Notes under the pieces: generated by a model
Told to the model about the DNA's origin: nothing
Database searches by the model: none
Seen by the model: the letters and a program-made list of their open reading frames with translations, nothing else
Assembly: GCA_021774435.1 (NCBI GenBank)
Contig: JAJFJB010000031.1
Location: 1-64,000, forward strand
Reading direction: 5' to 3'
Length of the DNA stretch: 64,000 nt
DNA from: Alphaproteobacteria bacterium
GTDB lineage: Bacteria; Pseudomonadota; Alphaproteobacteria; UBA8366; GCA-2717185
Made by a program: the position numbers and the translations under genes
In this document: in pieces, positions 39,886 to 50,324 of the stretch
Position numbering within the stretch: the stretch's first letter is position 1
Layout of the letters: each line of letters opens with the position of its first letter

Positions 39886-41025
39886 ATGATCCGCGATCAG
39901 GAAATGATGCAGGAACTCGTGACGCAGATTCGTGCTTTCGTGCGAGATGTGGCCGTCCCCAATGAGGATCGTGTAGAGGCCGAGGATCGAATTCCGGACG
40001 ATGTTGCCGCGAAGCTACGGGATCTGGGAAGTTTCGGGTGGAGTATTCCCGAGGAATATGGCGGTCTTGGCCTGACGTCAGAGGAATTGGCGATCGCGTT
40101 TATTGAATTTACTCGGTGTTCGGTAGCGTTCCGGGTCTATGGTGGTCAGAACGCGGGTATCGGTTCGGAATGCATCATTCGCGACGGTACGAAAGAACAA
40201 AAACAGCGCTATTTACCTCGCTTGGCAACGGGAGAGTTAATCGGATGCCTGGCGCTAACCGAGGTTTCGGCGGGTTCGGACGCCACGGCCTTGAAGACCC
40301 GGGCGGAGAAAATTGATAGTGGCTACCGCATCAATGGCCACAAGCGTTACATCACCTTGGCGCCCATTGCCGATCTTTATACCGTCTTCGCCAGAACATC
40401 GGGTGAGAAGGGAGCCGATGGGGTTACGGCGTTCCTGATCGAGCGCGGGACAGAAGGCATGACGCCGGGCCCCTCGACGCCAAAGATGGGGCAGGAGGGC
40501 GCCCCGATAGGGGAGATCGTTTTTGAGAACGTAGTGGTTCCCGACGAGGCGGTCTTGGGCGGCGTTGAGGGCATGGGATTCCGTACCGTAATGAAGGCGC
40601 TGAACAAGCAACGTATCAACCTCTCCGCCCTATCAACCGGGCCGGCGATCCGTATGCTTGATGACGCCGTTGCTTTTGCCAAACAACGCCGGCAGTTCGA
40701 CAAAGCTATTGGTGAGTTTCAACTAATCCAGGCCATGCTGGCGGAATGTAAGGTAGAAGTCGAAGCCGCGCGGGCGCTCATTCTCGAAACTGCGCGCAAG
40801 CGCGACCGGGGTGAGGATGTCACGATGGATGTCAGCTTGTGTAAGTATTTTTCAACAGAGATGTGCGGGCGTGTCGCGGATCGTGTCGTACAGATCTTCG
40901 GTGGCGAGGGCTATGTGAAGGGCACCGGAATCGAGCGTTTTTACCGAGATGTCAGGGCCGCTCGGATCTACGAAGGGACCAGCCAAATTCACTTGTTGAA
41001 CATCGCCAAAAACCTGCTCCGATAA
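39886..41025 (+). CDS. Acyl-CoA dehydrogenase
   Basis: LALTEVSAGSDATALKTRAEK, INGHKRYITLAPIADLYTVFART, KMGQEGAPIGEIVFENVVVP, QIFGGEGYVKGTGIERFYRDVRAARIYEGTSQIH; ATG 39886 with GAGAAGG site. Confidence 0.93.
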   Translation: MIRDQEMMQELVTQIRAFVRDVAVPNEDRVEAEDRIPDDVAAKLRDLGSFGWSIPEEYGGLGLTSEELAIAFIEFTRCSVAFRVYGGQNAGIGSECIIRDGTKEQKQRYLPRLATGELIGCLALTEVSAGSDATALKTRAEKIDSGYRINGHKRYITLAPIADLYTVFARTSGEKGADGVTAFLIERGTEGMTPGPSTPKMGQEGAPIGEIVFENVVVPDEAVLGGVEGMGFRTVMKALNKQRINLSALSTGPAIRMLDDAVAFAKQRRQFDKAIGEFQLIQAMLAECKVEVEAARALILETARKRDRGEDVTMDVSLCKYFSTEMCGRVADRVVQIFGGEGYVKGTGIERFYRDVRAARIYEGTSQIHLLNIAKNLLR

Positions 41026-41302
41026 TCAGTGCTGCGAAGCGGCGCTCAAATTACGCACTGATGTCTGGCTTGGTTCTGCTTTTGACGTCATTCGATGCCG
41101 CCGATCGCATCTCGAATATCGAAAAGGTACTTTTAGCTCCAAATTCACAATACGGGGTGAACTGGACTTGTGACCGGGCTGCCCGCGACGGGTACATTTA
41201 GTCAGTACCCGCATTCACGCTGTCTGTTTTATAAAGTACACGGATCGGCAACAGTTACCAGCACCAAGCGAGAGCACGTGTGATCACGCGTCGTTAAAAA
41301 GT

Positions 41303-42289
41303 CTAGCGCCGCCGCCTCAGATATCCCATTCCAGCGAGGCCGAAAATGAACAGAGCGAGGGTTCCCGGTTCGGGAACCGGCGCGGCGGGGTTCAGCAGAA
41401 GACTGGTGGCCGTCGTCGGGCCGCCAAACACAGCCGGGTTCGGTGCGGAGCAGCTTCCGTCAGGGTTGAGGGACACCAGACAAGCGCCGATCGTGAACGG
41501 TGGGTCCGTGGTCTCGTCAACGACCGCACCGGCCAAGAAAGCGGCGGAGTCGAACTCGTCGATGACCGTGCCATCCGGTAGGGTGATAAAGGTTCGGTTT
41601 TCGTCACCCACGGCGTGGGTGGCAACCGTGAACTTGATTTTGTCGTTTATGCCATTGCCGTTGATATCCCCGCCGAGCGGGATCTCGATGTCGAAATGGC
41701 CGATATAGGGGCCCGCTTCGGGTGGTGGAACAAGCCCGAAATTGGGCGCGTCCTCGTCAAACAGCACCACGTGGAAACTGGATAGGCGTGCGGGTCCGTT
41801 ATCGAGGAGCTGTACGGAGGCGCCGTCGGTCTTGCCAGCGATGTCCCGGCCCGGCCTGGTATCGACATCCGTCACAGTGATATCGAAAAAGACATCGAAG
41901 AAGCTGTCGACAAAGAACGTTTGACCATCCAACGCAGAGGGATTTACCGGCTCAAGACCTGAACCGCCATTCGCGGCTGGTTCCAAGAACTCGTTGAACG
42001 CAAACGCTTTGCCGAAAGATGCCGGTCCGCCGCGCTCGGACGAGAGTGTAATTCTTACTTCCGAATTAATGAATCCGTAGCCTTCGATACTGTCTCCCAA
42101 TAGGTTCTGGGGATCGCTCGCAAGGGGAATGGGGAACGGCCCCCCCGACAGATCAAGGCTCACGAGCTCGGTGTCGAATTCGAGCAAGATTGCATGAGCG
42201 CCGCGATTGCCCCACATGAGGACCACGATGGCGACGACCGTTATCGCCAATAATTCGAAAAACCGTGATTTCACCCGTTTGCCGCGCAT
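41303..42289 (-). CDS. PEP-CTERM sorting domain-containing protein
   Basis: N-terminal signal-like helix; C-terminal VPEPGTLALFIFGLAGMGYLRRRR (PEP motif, TM helix, Arg tail). Start (42289 or upstream) uncertain. Confidence 0.9.
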   Translation of the reverse strand: MRGKRVKSRFFELLAITVVAIVVLMWGNRGAHAILLEFDTELVSLDLSGGPFPIPLASDPQNLLGDSIEGYGFINSEVRITLSSERGGPASFGKAFAFNEFLEPAANGGSGLEPVNPSALDGQTFFVDSFFDVFFDITVTDVDTRPGRDIAGKTDGASVQLLDNGPARLSSFHVVLFDEDAPNFGLVPPPEAGPYIGHFDIEIPLGGDINGNGINDKIKFTVATHAVGDENRTFITLPDGTVIDEFDSAAFLAGAVVDETTDPPFTIGACLVSLNPDGSCSAPNPAVFGGPTTATSLLLNPAAPVPEPGTLALFIFGLAGMGYLRRRR

Positions 42290-42604
42290 GATTTCCTCCA
42301 TCGGGCCGAGGATTAGGTGCTGTAAAACTTCGAAAGACGCACCCGCCACTCCTTATTCGCTTTCACTCTGGGCCAATATCGAAGAAAGAACATTGATTTG
42401 AATCACGATTTACACTTGTTTCTCACTGGATGGGGCGCGGATATTGAATTGCAAGCCTGCGCGTTCCTAACCGTAGAACTCCTGCGAAAGGGCTAAATCG
42501 GCCGCTTCTCCTGATGGTTGGTCTGAAAAGACTTGAACCCTTGAAGAATAGGAGAAGCAGCATTTACGAAGACGACAGAAGGCCCGAGGTCGCGCCTTTC
42601 ATCG

Positions 42605-42887
42605 ATTGGTATCGATTTTGGCAAGGACGTTTTTCATATCGTCGGAATTGACTGGGAAAGCCGGATAGTAATATGCCGCAAGATCAAGCGGCTCGCGTTG
42701 CCCGGTGAGTCCAAAAGCTCCCCCCCCCTGCCTGGTGGGCATGGAAGCCTGTCCGAGCGCTTATATTGTTAGCCGCTCGGCGCACTTGTCTATGAGCCCC
42801 GGATCATCTCGGCCGAATACAACGAGCCATTCATCAAGGCCGAGAAGAAAAATTACAACGATGCCGAGGTGATCGCCGAAGCGGTCC
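42605..42887 (+). mobile_element. Degraded IS110-family transposase fragment (N-terminal DEDD region, frameshifted)
   Basis: IGIDFGKDVFHIVGIDWESRIVICRKIKRLALPG, then in a shifted frame CLVGMEACPSA, then EPRIISAEYNEPFIKAEKKNYNDAEVIAEAV: order and spacing of IS110 transposase N-terminal motifs, split by indels. Confidence 0.8.
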
Positions 42888-43811
42888 TTACCGTACTTTG
42901 AAGACCAGCTTGCCGCGCAGGTGACGCGCTTCGCTGATGCGGTGTGCGGCGACGGCGTTCGACAGCCGGTATTCGGTTATTTCGGGAACACGGACCGCGC
43001 CGGAGGTGACCAACTCGACGATTCGCTCCAGATGTGGGCGGTCGCGACCGACGGCAGGCCTTAACGAACGGACTCCCTCGCGCGGCGACTCCGGCGCCTT
43101 GCCGCCCGAAGCGATGAAGGCGGCGCGGCCGCCGGGTTTGATGACTTCGAAGGAGCGCACGGCGACGTCGCCACCGACCGTCTCGAACACCGCGTCACAG
43201 TCCGAAACGACATCAACGAAATCCTGTGTATTGTAGTCGATGATCTCATCGGCGCCGAGGCTACGCAGATAGTCATGGTTGGCCGCACTCGCCGTGGTAA
43301 TCACCTTCGCGCCGATATGTTTGGCGAGTTCGATGGCGAAACCGGCAACACCGCCGGCACCGCCCTGGATCAGGATGGTCTCGCCCCGTTTCAGTTCGAG
43401 CGTGTCCTCAACCGAAATAAGCGCTGTCAGACCGATCAGGGCCAGCGACGCGGCTTCCATATGTGACAGGCTGTCCGGTTTCGACGCCAGGATCGAGGCC
43501 TTGATGGCGATCTTTTCCGCATAGGCACCTTCCTGGCCGACATCGCAGACACCGAATACCGCGTCTCCTGCCTCGAATTCTTCGACGCCGTCGCCCACGG
43601 CGCGGACGACACCGGAAAAATCGCGCCCCAGCACATAGGGGAAGTCCGTGATCATGCCGCTTGCGCCGGACCGGACTTTCCAGTCCGCGCCATTGACGCT
43701 GGCCGCGTGGATATCGACCAGGGCCTCGCCCGCTCCCGCCACGGGATCAAGGATGTCACCGTATGTGAGTGCTTCCGGTCCACCATGGGCCTCGATATAG
43801 GCAGCTTTCAT
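42888..43811 (-). CDS. NADP-dependent quinone oxidoreductase (zinc-less MDR superfamily)
   Basis: MKAAYIEAHGGPEALTYGDI, VLGRDFSGVVRAVG, ILIQGGAGGVAGFAIELAKHIG, GKLVFKV C-terminus. Confidence 0.93.
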   Translation of the reverse strand: MKAAYIEAHGGPEALTYGDILDPVAGAGEALVDIHAASVNGADWKVRSGASGMITDFPYVLGRDFSGVVRAVGDGVEEFEAGDAVFGVCDVGQEGAYAEKIAIKASILASKPDSLSHMEAASLALIGLTALISVEDTLELKRGETILIQGGAGGVAGFAIELAKHIGAKVITTASAANHDYLRSLGADEIIDYNTQDFVDVVSDCDAVFETVGGDVAVRSFEVIKPGGRAAFIASGGKAPESPREGVRSLRPAVGRDRPHLERIVELVTSGAVRVPEITEYRLSNAVAAHRISEARHLRGKLVFKVR

Positions 43812-43858
43812 TTTCTCATCCTTTGGTTTTTCCGGTTATGCCGTCGCGAATTCTAAAA

Positions 43859-44923
43859 TCAACTTAATGTCGATGGTTTGCGGGGACGAATGCGCCATTC
43901 GAAGCAATCATCGCCGTAATCCATGCGCTGCAGGACCTCAAGAACGAGGAAACGGTTATGAGCCATCAGCGCGCCTTGCCACAATCCATTCCAGCTATCG
44001 AAGGCGCTGTCCGGGATATTGGCGTGGCCGCGCATGACGCGCCAGCCATATTGCCGGACATGGGTGGCATCGTCCTTGCGTTCGACTTCGACGCGGTCGT
44101 CTTGCGCTGTTGCCATCGCCGCGAGATAGGTGCCGAACACGGCGGCATCATCGCCGGAAATGCCGAGTGTTTCGGCGGTTTTCTCGTAATATTGCATGCC
44201 GATAAGCAGTCCGGTGACATTCCCGAAATGGGTCGCTTCCGCCGGACCGAACAGGGCCGCCGACTCGCTGAGCAACGCGCGGGTGAAATTCATCGAGTAA
44301 TTCCGGTTGGCTTTCTGAAGCCGTTCCGGTGGCCAGACGCTCGCGTCGAAGGTCGGCGCGGCGTCGGGGTTGAAAGGCGGCGGTTGCTCGCCCGGCGAGA
44401 AGCGTAGCCGCTCTTCCGGTCCCAGATCGTGATCATATTCGTAGAAATAGCCGGCCAGGCCGTGCTGTCCGTCCATGGTCTGTGCTGTGCAAACGAAACC
44501 GAGTCGCGGATTTCCGAGCGACACACCATTGTGCCCATACCAGCCTCGCAGCAAGCCGCGCGACACTTCGCTGGGAATGGCGCAAATGGCGGTGCCGTCA
44601 TAGATCCAGCGCGGCGGAACAAAGCGGACCCAGGCCTTGCGGTCCGATTCATACATATATTGAACCTTCACGCCGGCGACGCTGTTCGACAGATAATGAT
44701 ACTGCGCCGCGGCGACAGCGTCAGGCAGGACGTCGAGTCCAAGTTTTTTGAGGCCGGGCAGAAACAGGTCTTCATGCTGGCGGCGAAAGACGCGGAACCA
44801 AAGATCTTCCGCGTGGCGCGTGCTGCCGCGCGTCACCGCGGTCATAATAAATCCCGTGACATAGGCATGGTAAAGCGTGGCAACGGCGTCGTAGCCGCGG
44901 GTGACATCATTTTCTTTGGTCAT
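43859..44923 (-). CDS. Conserved hypothetical protein (354 aa), divergent from sox operon
   Basis: Intact ORF, divergently transcribed; C-terminal half has a [17 protein letters not shown]...WRIRPR layout faintly like ATC hydrolase/V4R-type proteins, but not a firm match. Confidence 0.7.
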   Translation of the reverse strand: MTKENDVTRGYDAVATLYHAYVTGFIMTAVTRGSTRHAEDLWFRVFRRQHEDLFLPGLKKLGLDVLPDAVAAAQYHYLSNSVAGVKVQYMYESDRKAWVRFVPPRWIYDGTAICAIPSEVSRGLLRGWYGHNGVSLGNPRLGFVCTAQTMDGQHGLAGYFYEYDHDLGPEERLRFSPGEQPPPFNPDAAPTFDASVWPPERLQKANRNYSMNFTRALLSESAALFGPAEATHFGNVTGLLIGMQYYEKTAETLGISGDDAAVFGTYLAAMATAQDDRVEVERKDDATHVRQYGWRVMRGHANIPDSAFDSWNGLWQGALMAHNRFLVLEVLQRMDYGDDCFEWRIRPRKPSTLS

Positions 44924-44989
44924 CGATTTCGCATTTCCTTGTTACGGGTCCAAGGATATAACGATCCTTCGTGTGGAGGTAAAAGCGCC

Positions 44990-46240
44990 TTGCAGAAATA
45001 TTCCATTTTTTCGCTCGCCCGGAACGCCCTGTCGCGCCATGAAAATTGGCGTGAGGCCTGGCGCAGCCCGGAACCCAAGCCGGAATATGACGTGGTTATC
45101 GTCGGCGGTGGCGGTCACGGCCTCGCTACGGCCTATTACCTTGCCAAGGAACACGGCCTCAAAAATATCGCCGTTGTCGAGAAAGGTTGGCTTGGCGGCG
45201 GCAATACCGGGCGCAACACGACGATCGTCCGCTCGAACTACCTCTGGGACGAAAGCGCGGGCCTCTATGAGCATTCCCTGAAGCTGTGGGAAGGCCTGTC
45301 TCAGACGCTTAATTTCAATGTCATGTTCAGCCAGCGCGGCGTATTGAACCTGGCGCACAATCTGCACGATCTGCGTGAGCTTTCGCGGCGGATTAACGCG
45401 AACCGGCTGAATGGCGTGGATTCCGAGATCCTGTCGACCGCCGAGGTCAAGGAATTCTGCCCGCTGATCGATTGTTCGCCCGATATCCGCTATCCAGTTC
45501 TAGGGGCCTCTTTACAAAGACGTGGTGGTGTTGCCCGGCACGATGCGGTGGCGTGGGGTTTCGCGCGGGCTGCGGATGCGCTTGGTGTCGATATCATCCA
45601 AAACTGTGAGGTGACGGGCATTCTCCGGAAGGAGGGACACGTCGAGGGCATCGAGACGACGCGGGGCGTGATCAAGGCCAAGAAGATCGGGATCGTGACG
45701 GCGGGGCATTCCAGCGTCCTGGCGGCGATGGCCGGTTTCCGGCTGCCGATCGAGAGCCACCCGTTGCAGGCGCTGGTCTCCGAGCCGGTAAAACCGATCC
45801 TGGACACGGTCGTCATGTCGAATGCCGTGCATGCCTATATCAGCCAATCGGACAAAGGCGAAATGGTCATCGGGGCGGGGATCGACAGTTACATTTCCTA
45901 CTCCCAGCGCGGCGGCTTCGATGTTGTTGAAGAAACGTTGCAGGCGGTCGTTGAACTGTTCCCGATGCTCAGCCGGCTCAGGATGCTGCGTCAGTGGGGT
46001 GGGATCGTCGATGTCTGTCCCGACGCAAGCCCGATTATCGGCAGGACGCCCGTTGAGGGCCTCTTCATAAATTGCGGCTGGGGTACGGGCGGTTTCAAGG
46101 CGACGCCCGGCTCCGGGAATGTCTTTGCGCATACCATTGCGAAGGGCGAGCCGCACCCGCTGAACGCGCCGTTCTCACTCGACCGGTTTTCGACGGGCGC
46201 GCTCGTCGATGAACATGGTGCCGCGGCCGTGGCACATTAG
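44990..46240 (+). CDS. soxB: Sarcosine oxidase beta subunit
   Basis: [56 protein letters not shown] start at 44990 after GTGGAGGT; first gene of soxBDAG. Confidence 0.95.
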   Translation: MQKYSIFSLARNALSRHENWREAWRSPEPKPEYDVVIVGGGGHGLATAYYLAKEHGLKNIAVVEKGWLGGGNTGRNTTIVRSNYLWDESAGLYEHSLKLWEGLSQTLNFNVMFSQRGVLNLAHNLHDLRELSRRINANRLNGVDSEILSTAEVKEFCPLIDCSPDIRYPVLGASLQRRGGVARHDAVAWGFARAADALGVDIIQNCEVTGILRKEGHVEGIETTRGVIKAKKIGIVTAGHSSVLAAMAGFRLPIESHPLQALVSEPVKPILDTVVMSNAVHAYISQSDKGEMVIGAGIDSYISYSQRGGFDVVEETLQAVVELFPMLSRLRMLRQWGGIVDVCPDASPIIGRTPVEGLFINCGWGTGGFKATPGSGNVFAHTIAKGEPHPLNAPFSLDRFSTGALVDEHGAAAVAH

Positions 46241-46255
46241 GGAAGGGAGATAACG

Positions 46256-46546
46256 ATGCTGCGTATTCCTTGTCCCTGGTGCGGCGAGCGGGACGTTCAC
46301 GAGTTCCATTGCGGCGGTGAGGCCCATATTGCCCGCCCGTCCGGCGCGGACACGATCGACGATGACGCGTGGGCGGATTACCTGTTTATGCGGCTAAATC
46401 CAAAAGGGCGGTATCATGAACGCTGGAGCCATGCGCATGGCTGCCGGCGTTGGTTTCATATCGTCCGGGATACCGATAGCGATCAGATATTGGCTGTTTA
46501 TCTAATGGATGAAGCGCCGCCCGACCTGCCGGGTCGTCAATCGTGA
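46256..46546 (+). CDS. soxD: Sarcosine oxidase delta subunit
   Basis: MLRIPCPWCGERDVHEFHCGGEAHIARP, WADYLFMRLNPKGRYHERWSHAHGCRRWFHIVRDT. Confidence 0.96.
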   Translation: MLRIPCPWCGERDVHEFHCGGEAHIARPSGADTIDDDAWADYLFMRLNPKGRYHERWSHAHGCRRWFHIVRDTDSDQILAVYLMDEAPPDLPGRQS

Positions 46547-49500
46547 AGCGGCAGCGCTTCCGGCTGCCCTCGGGAGGGCGGATCGATCGTGGTGCCGAGC
46601 GTAAGTTCAGCTTCAATGGCCGACGCTATTTTGGGTTTGAGGGCGATACGCTTGCGTCGGCGCTCCTCGCAAATGGTGTTCATTTCGTCGGCCGCAGTTT
46701 CAAGTATCACCGCCCGCGCGGCATTTTTGGTGGTGGAACGGAGGAGCCGAATGCCCTCGTGCAGCTCGGTAAAGGAGGCCGCACGGACCCGAACATGCGG
46801 GCGACCACCGTGGAACTGTTCGAAGGACTGCAGGCCAAAAGTCAGAATTGCTGGCCGGCCTTATGGTTTGATATCGCTAGCATAAACGACCGCCTGTCGG
46901 CACTTTTACCGGCAGGTTTCTATTACAAAACATTCATGGGGCCGGCACGGTTCTGGAGGTTCTACGAAAAATTCATCCGCAAAGCGGCCGGGCTGGGACG
47001 CGCGCCGGCAGAACGCGATCCGGACCGATACGAACAGCGATACGCGCATTGCGATGTCCTGGTTGTTGGCGCGGGGCCGGCGGGGCTTGCCGCCGCGCAT
47101 GCCGCCGGGACGACCGGTGCCCGCGTTATTATTGTCGACGAACAGCCCGAATTCGGCGGCGCGTTGTTGAGCGAGAATGGCCGTCACACGCAAATCGCGA
47201 AAGAAAATCCGGCTAGCTGGCTCAAGACGATGACGGTTGAACTCGCCGGTATGCCGGATGTGACGGTGCTGCCGCGCACGACGGCCTTCGGCAGTTATGC
47301 GCATAACTTCGTGGGATTGATCGAGCGAGTCGCCGATCATTTGCCGCCGGAAACGGCGGGAGGCAATGTTCGTCAACGGGTCTGGAAAGTGCGCGCCAAG
47401 GAAATTGTGCTCGCAACGGGCAGCCTGGAGCGCCCGCTGGTGTTCGCCGGGAATGACCGGCCCGGTATCATGCTTGCGGGTGCAGCGCGCGGGTTTGTCA
47501 ATCAATATGGGGTGAGTCCTGGCTCCCAGGCAGTCGTTTTCACCAATAATGATAGCGCCTACGCCGCCGCATTGGACCTGAATGAAGCAGGAATCGCGGT
47601 CGAGGCGGTTATCGATCTGCGTACCGAAGTGGAAGGCGAATTGCCGCGTCGCGCGCGGGAGGCGGGCATCCCCGTTCTGCAAGGCTATACGGTTGTCGCA
47701 ACGTCCGGACGGCATCGGGTAAAAAACGTCACCGTCATGCGCATGAACGATGCCGGTAACGGGGTTTCGGGTTCTGCCCGCACGCTGGCATGTGACTGTG
47801 TGGCGATGTCGGGGGGATGGAACCCCGCGGTGCATTTGTTCTCGCAGGCGCGAGGCAAACTGAATTTCGAGCCCGAGCGGGGGATTTTCCTGCCGGGCGA
47901 TCCAATTCGGGCGACGCGCTCGGTCGGGGCCTGCAATGGGGCCTTCGCTCTTGCTTCATGCCTCAGTGAAGGCGCAGAAGCCGGTCTGGCCGCGGCGCGC
48001 GCGGCGGGGTTTGAAGGTGCTTCGATGCCGGTACCGGCGGTGTCCGAAACCAAGGGTACCCCGCAAGTGCCTTTTTGGCGGGCGCCGACCGACCGCAAAG
48101 GCGGGCGCATGTTTGTCGATTTCCAGAACGATGTGACGACAAAGGATCTGGATCTGGCGGTCCGTGAAGGCTACCGCTCGATCGAACATGTCAAACGCTA
48201 CTCGACGACCGGCATGGGCACGGATCAAGGCAAGACAAGTAATATCAACGCACTGGCGATCGTCGCGAACAAACTGGGCGCGGACATTCCGGCCGTTGGC
48301 GTCACAACCTTTCGCGCACCCTATACGCCGGTAACTTTCGGGGCGATTACCGGTCGTCACGTTGGCGCGCTATTCGATCCTGTGCGCCGCACGCCGATGC
48401 ACGAATGGCATATCGAGCACGGTGCGAAATTCGAAGATGTCGGGCAATGGAAGCGTGCCTGGTATTACCCGCGAGACGGCGAGACGATGCGTCAAGCCGT
48501 CGACCGTGAGGTCAAGGCGGCGCGGGAGGGCGTCGGCATCCTCGATTATTCGACGCTGGGCAAGATCGACATAAAAGGGCCGGATGCCGCGGAATTCCTG
48601 AATCGCGTTTATACCAATGGCTGGGTCAAACTCGGTGTCGGTAAATGCCGGTATGGGGTGATGCTGAAAGACGACGGTATGGTGATGGACGATGGGGTCA
48701 CCCTGCGGCTCGCCGACGATCATTTCCTGATGACGACGACGACCGGCAACGCCTCGAGCGTCTTGTCATGGCTGGAAGAATGGCTGCAGACGGAATGGCC
48801 GGATCTGCGCGTGTATTGCACGTCCGTCACGGAACAGTTCGCGACCATCAGTATCTGCGGCCCCAACGCCCGTGTGCTACTTGCGGACGCCGCACCGGAC
48901 ATGAATCTGGCGGGCGACGCGTTTCCGCACATGTCCATGCGGGAAGGAAGGGTCGCCGGAGTGGACGCCCGTGTGCTTCGGGTCAGTTTTACCGGCGAAA
49001 CCGGATTTGAAATCAATGTTTCCGCCCGGTACGGCCGCGCGGTTTGGGATGCCTTGATCGACGCGGGTAATCCGCATGGCATTACACCCTATGGCACGGA
49101 AGCGATGCATGTGTTGCGGGCTGAAAAAGGCTTCTTTATCGCGGGCCAGGAATCTGACGGTACAGTAACCCCGATCGATCTCGGCATGAAATGGATCGTC
49201 AATTGGACCAAAGGGGACTTTATCGGGCGCCGTTCGCTGAATCGCTCGGATACGGTGCGAGACGGCCGCAAACAGTTGGTCGGGTTGCTTACCGCCAATC
49301 CCGAAACCGTACTTGAGGAAGGGGCGCAAATCGTTGCGCATGTGTCCGATGCCCCGCCAATGGCGATGATTGGCCATGTGACGTCAAGTTACTACAGTCC
49401 GAATGTCGGACGGTCCATTGCGCTTGCGGTGATCCGCGGCGGGCAGAACCGGATGGGAGAGACCTTGTACGCGCCGATGCCGGACGGGCCGATTGAGGTA

Positions 49501-49554
49501 ACCGTGACAGGCCCTGTCTTCTTCGACCCTGAGGGGGAACGTCTTAATGGGTGA
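46543..49554 (+). CDS. soxA: Sarcosine oxidase alpha subunit
   Basis: 1003 aa; N-terminal FNGRRYFGFEGDTLASALLANGV, FAD GxGxxG VLVVGAGPAGLAAAHAAG, C-terminal GCV_T-like folate-binding domains; ATGA overlap with soxD. Confidence 0.97.
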   Translation: MKRQRFRLPSGGRIDRGAERKFSFNGRRYFGFEGDTLASALLANGVHFVGRSFKYHRPRGIFGGGTEEPNALVQLGKGGRTDPNMRATTVELFEGLQAKSQNCWPALWFDIASINDRLSALLPAGFYYKTFMGPARFWRFYEKFIRKAAGLGRAPAERDPDRYEQRYAHCDVLVVGAGPAGLAAAHAAGTTGARVIIVDEQPEFGGALLSENGRHTQIAKENPASWLKTMTVELAGMPDVTVLPRTTAFGSYAHNFVGLIERVADHLPPETAGGNVRQRVWKVRAKEIVLATGSLERPLVFAGNDRPGIMLAGAARGFVNQYGVSPGSQAVVFTNNDSAYAAALDLNEAGIAVEAVIDLRTEVEGELPRRAREAGIPVLQGYTVVATSGRHRVKNVTVMRMNDAGNGVSGSARTLACDCVAMSGGWNPAVHLFSQARGKLNFEPERGIFLPGDPIRATRSVGACNGAFALASCLSEGAEAGLAAARAAGFEGASMPVPAVSETKGTPQVPFWRAPTDRKGGRMFVDFQNDVTTKDLDLAVREGYRSIEHVKRYSTTGMGTDQGKTSNINALAIVANKLGADIPAVGVTTFRAPYTPVTFGAITGRHVGALFDPVRRTPMHEWHIEHGAKFEDVGQWKRAWYYPRDGETMRQAVDREVKAAREGVGILDYSTLGKIDIKGPDAAEFLNRVYTNGWVKLGVGKCRYGVMLKDDGMVMDDGVTLRLADDHFLMTTTTGNASSVLSWLEEWLQTEWPDLRVYCTSVTEQFATISICGPNARVLLADAAPDMNLAGDAFPHMSMREGRVAGVDARVLRVSFTGETGFEINVSARYGRAVWDALIDAGNPHGITPYGTEAMHVLRAEKGFFIAGQESDGTVTPIDLGMKWIVNWTKGDFIGRRSLNRSDTVRDGRKQLVGLLTANPETVLEEGAQIVAHVSDAPPMAMIGHVTSSYYSPNVGRSIALAVIRGGQNRMGETLYAPMPDGPIEVTVTGPVFFDPEGERLNG

Positions 49555-50140
49555 TAGACCGGTATCCCGCAGCCCTCTCATGCATGTTGCCCCTGAAGGC
49601 CAAAGGTCAATCGATGGGGATAACGTTCGAATTGTGGAGCGGCCGGATATAGGCAAGGTCCTTTTACGGGGGGAGTCCAAGGAACCGGCATTCCTGGCCG
49701 CGGTTCGCGCGGCGCTTGAACTTGATTTGCCGCTCGCGCCGAATACGTCGAGCGAAACACCGCCCGTTTCCGCGCTGTGGCTCGCGCCGGATGAGTGGAT
49801 GCTGGTTTGCGCGCCCGGCAGTGAAACCGCTGTTGCGACCTCGCTGAAGGAAGCCTTGGTCCATCAGCATGCGAGCGTCGTGGATGTGAGCGATGCGCGA
49901 ACGGTGCTGCAGATCATCGGAACGGCTGCACGGGACACGCTTGCCAAGGGGTGTGCGTTGGACTTGCACCCACGCGCGTTCGCCTTTGGCGATGTTGCCC
50001 AGACGATGCTGGCGAAGGCGGCTGTAATTCTGCACCAGACCTCGGATGAAAATGACGAGGAAGGGCCAGTATTCGATATTTATGTCCCGCGATCCTTCTC
50101 GGACTATCTTTGGCGTTGGCTGACAGATTCCACCAATTAG
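49547..50140 (+). CDS. soxG: Sarcosine oxidase gamma subunit
   Basis: LWLAPDEWMLVCAPGSE, VVDVSDARTVLQIIGTAARDTLAKGCALDLHPRAF; overlaps soxA 3' end. Confidence 0.93.
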   Translation: MGDRPVSRSPLMHVAPEGQRSIDGDNVRIVERPDIGKVLLRGESKEPAFLAAVRAALELDLPLAPNTSSETPPVSALWLAPDEWMLVCAPGSETAVATSLKEALVHQHASVVDVSDARTVLQIIGTAARDTLAKGCALDLHPRAFAFGDVAQTMLAKAAVILHQTSDENDEEGPVFDIYVPRSFSDYLWRWLTDSTN

Positions 50141-50324
50141 AGAACCAACTATTCCCAGCCACTTCCATCGATAGCCGTTTCCGACTACGATTGCCGTTGA
50201 AAGAGCGCGCGGTTTCAGAGGCTTTTGTGGTCGTGCCTGATTTTCGAAACAGAATCTTTGACGTAATTTTCGGATTTGTTCTCAGATCCGGAGATCAGAA
50301 TATTCGCCTCACGGGGAGGGCATA

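Noticed and set aside
46906-47835. 309-aa minus-strand ORF antisense to soxA
   Set aside because: No domain similarity and fully contained in a confident gene on the other strand.
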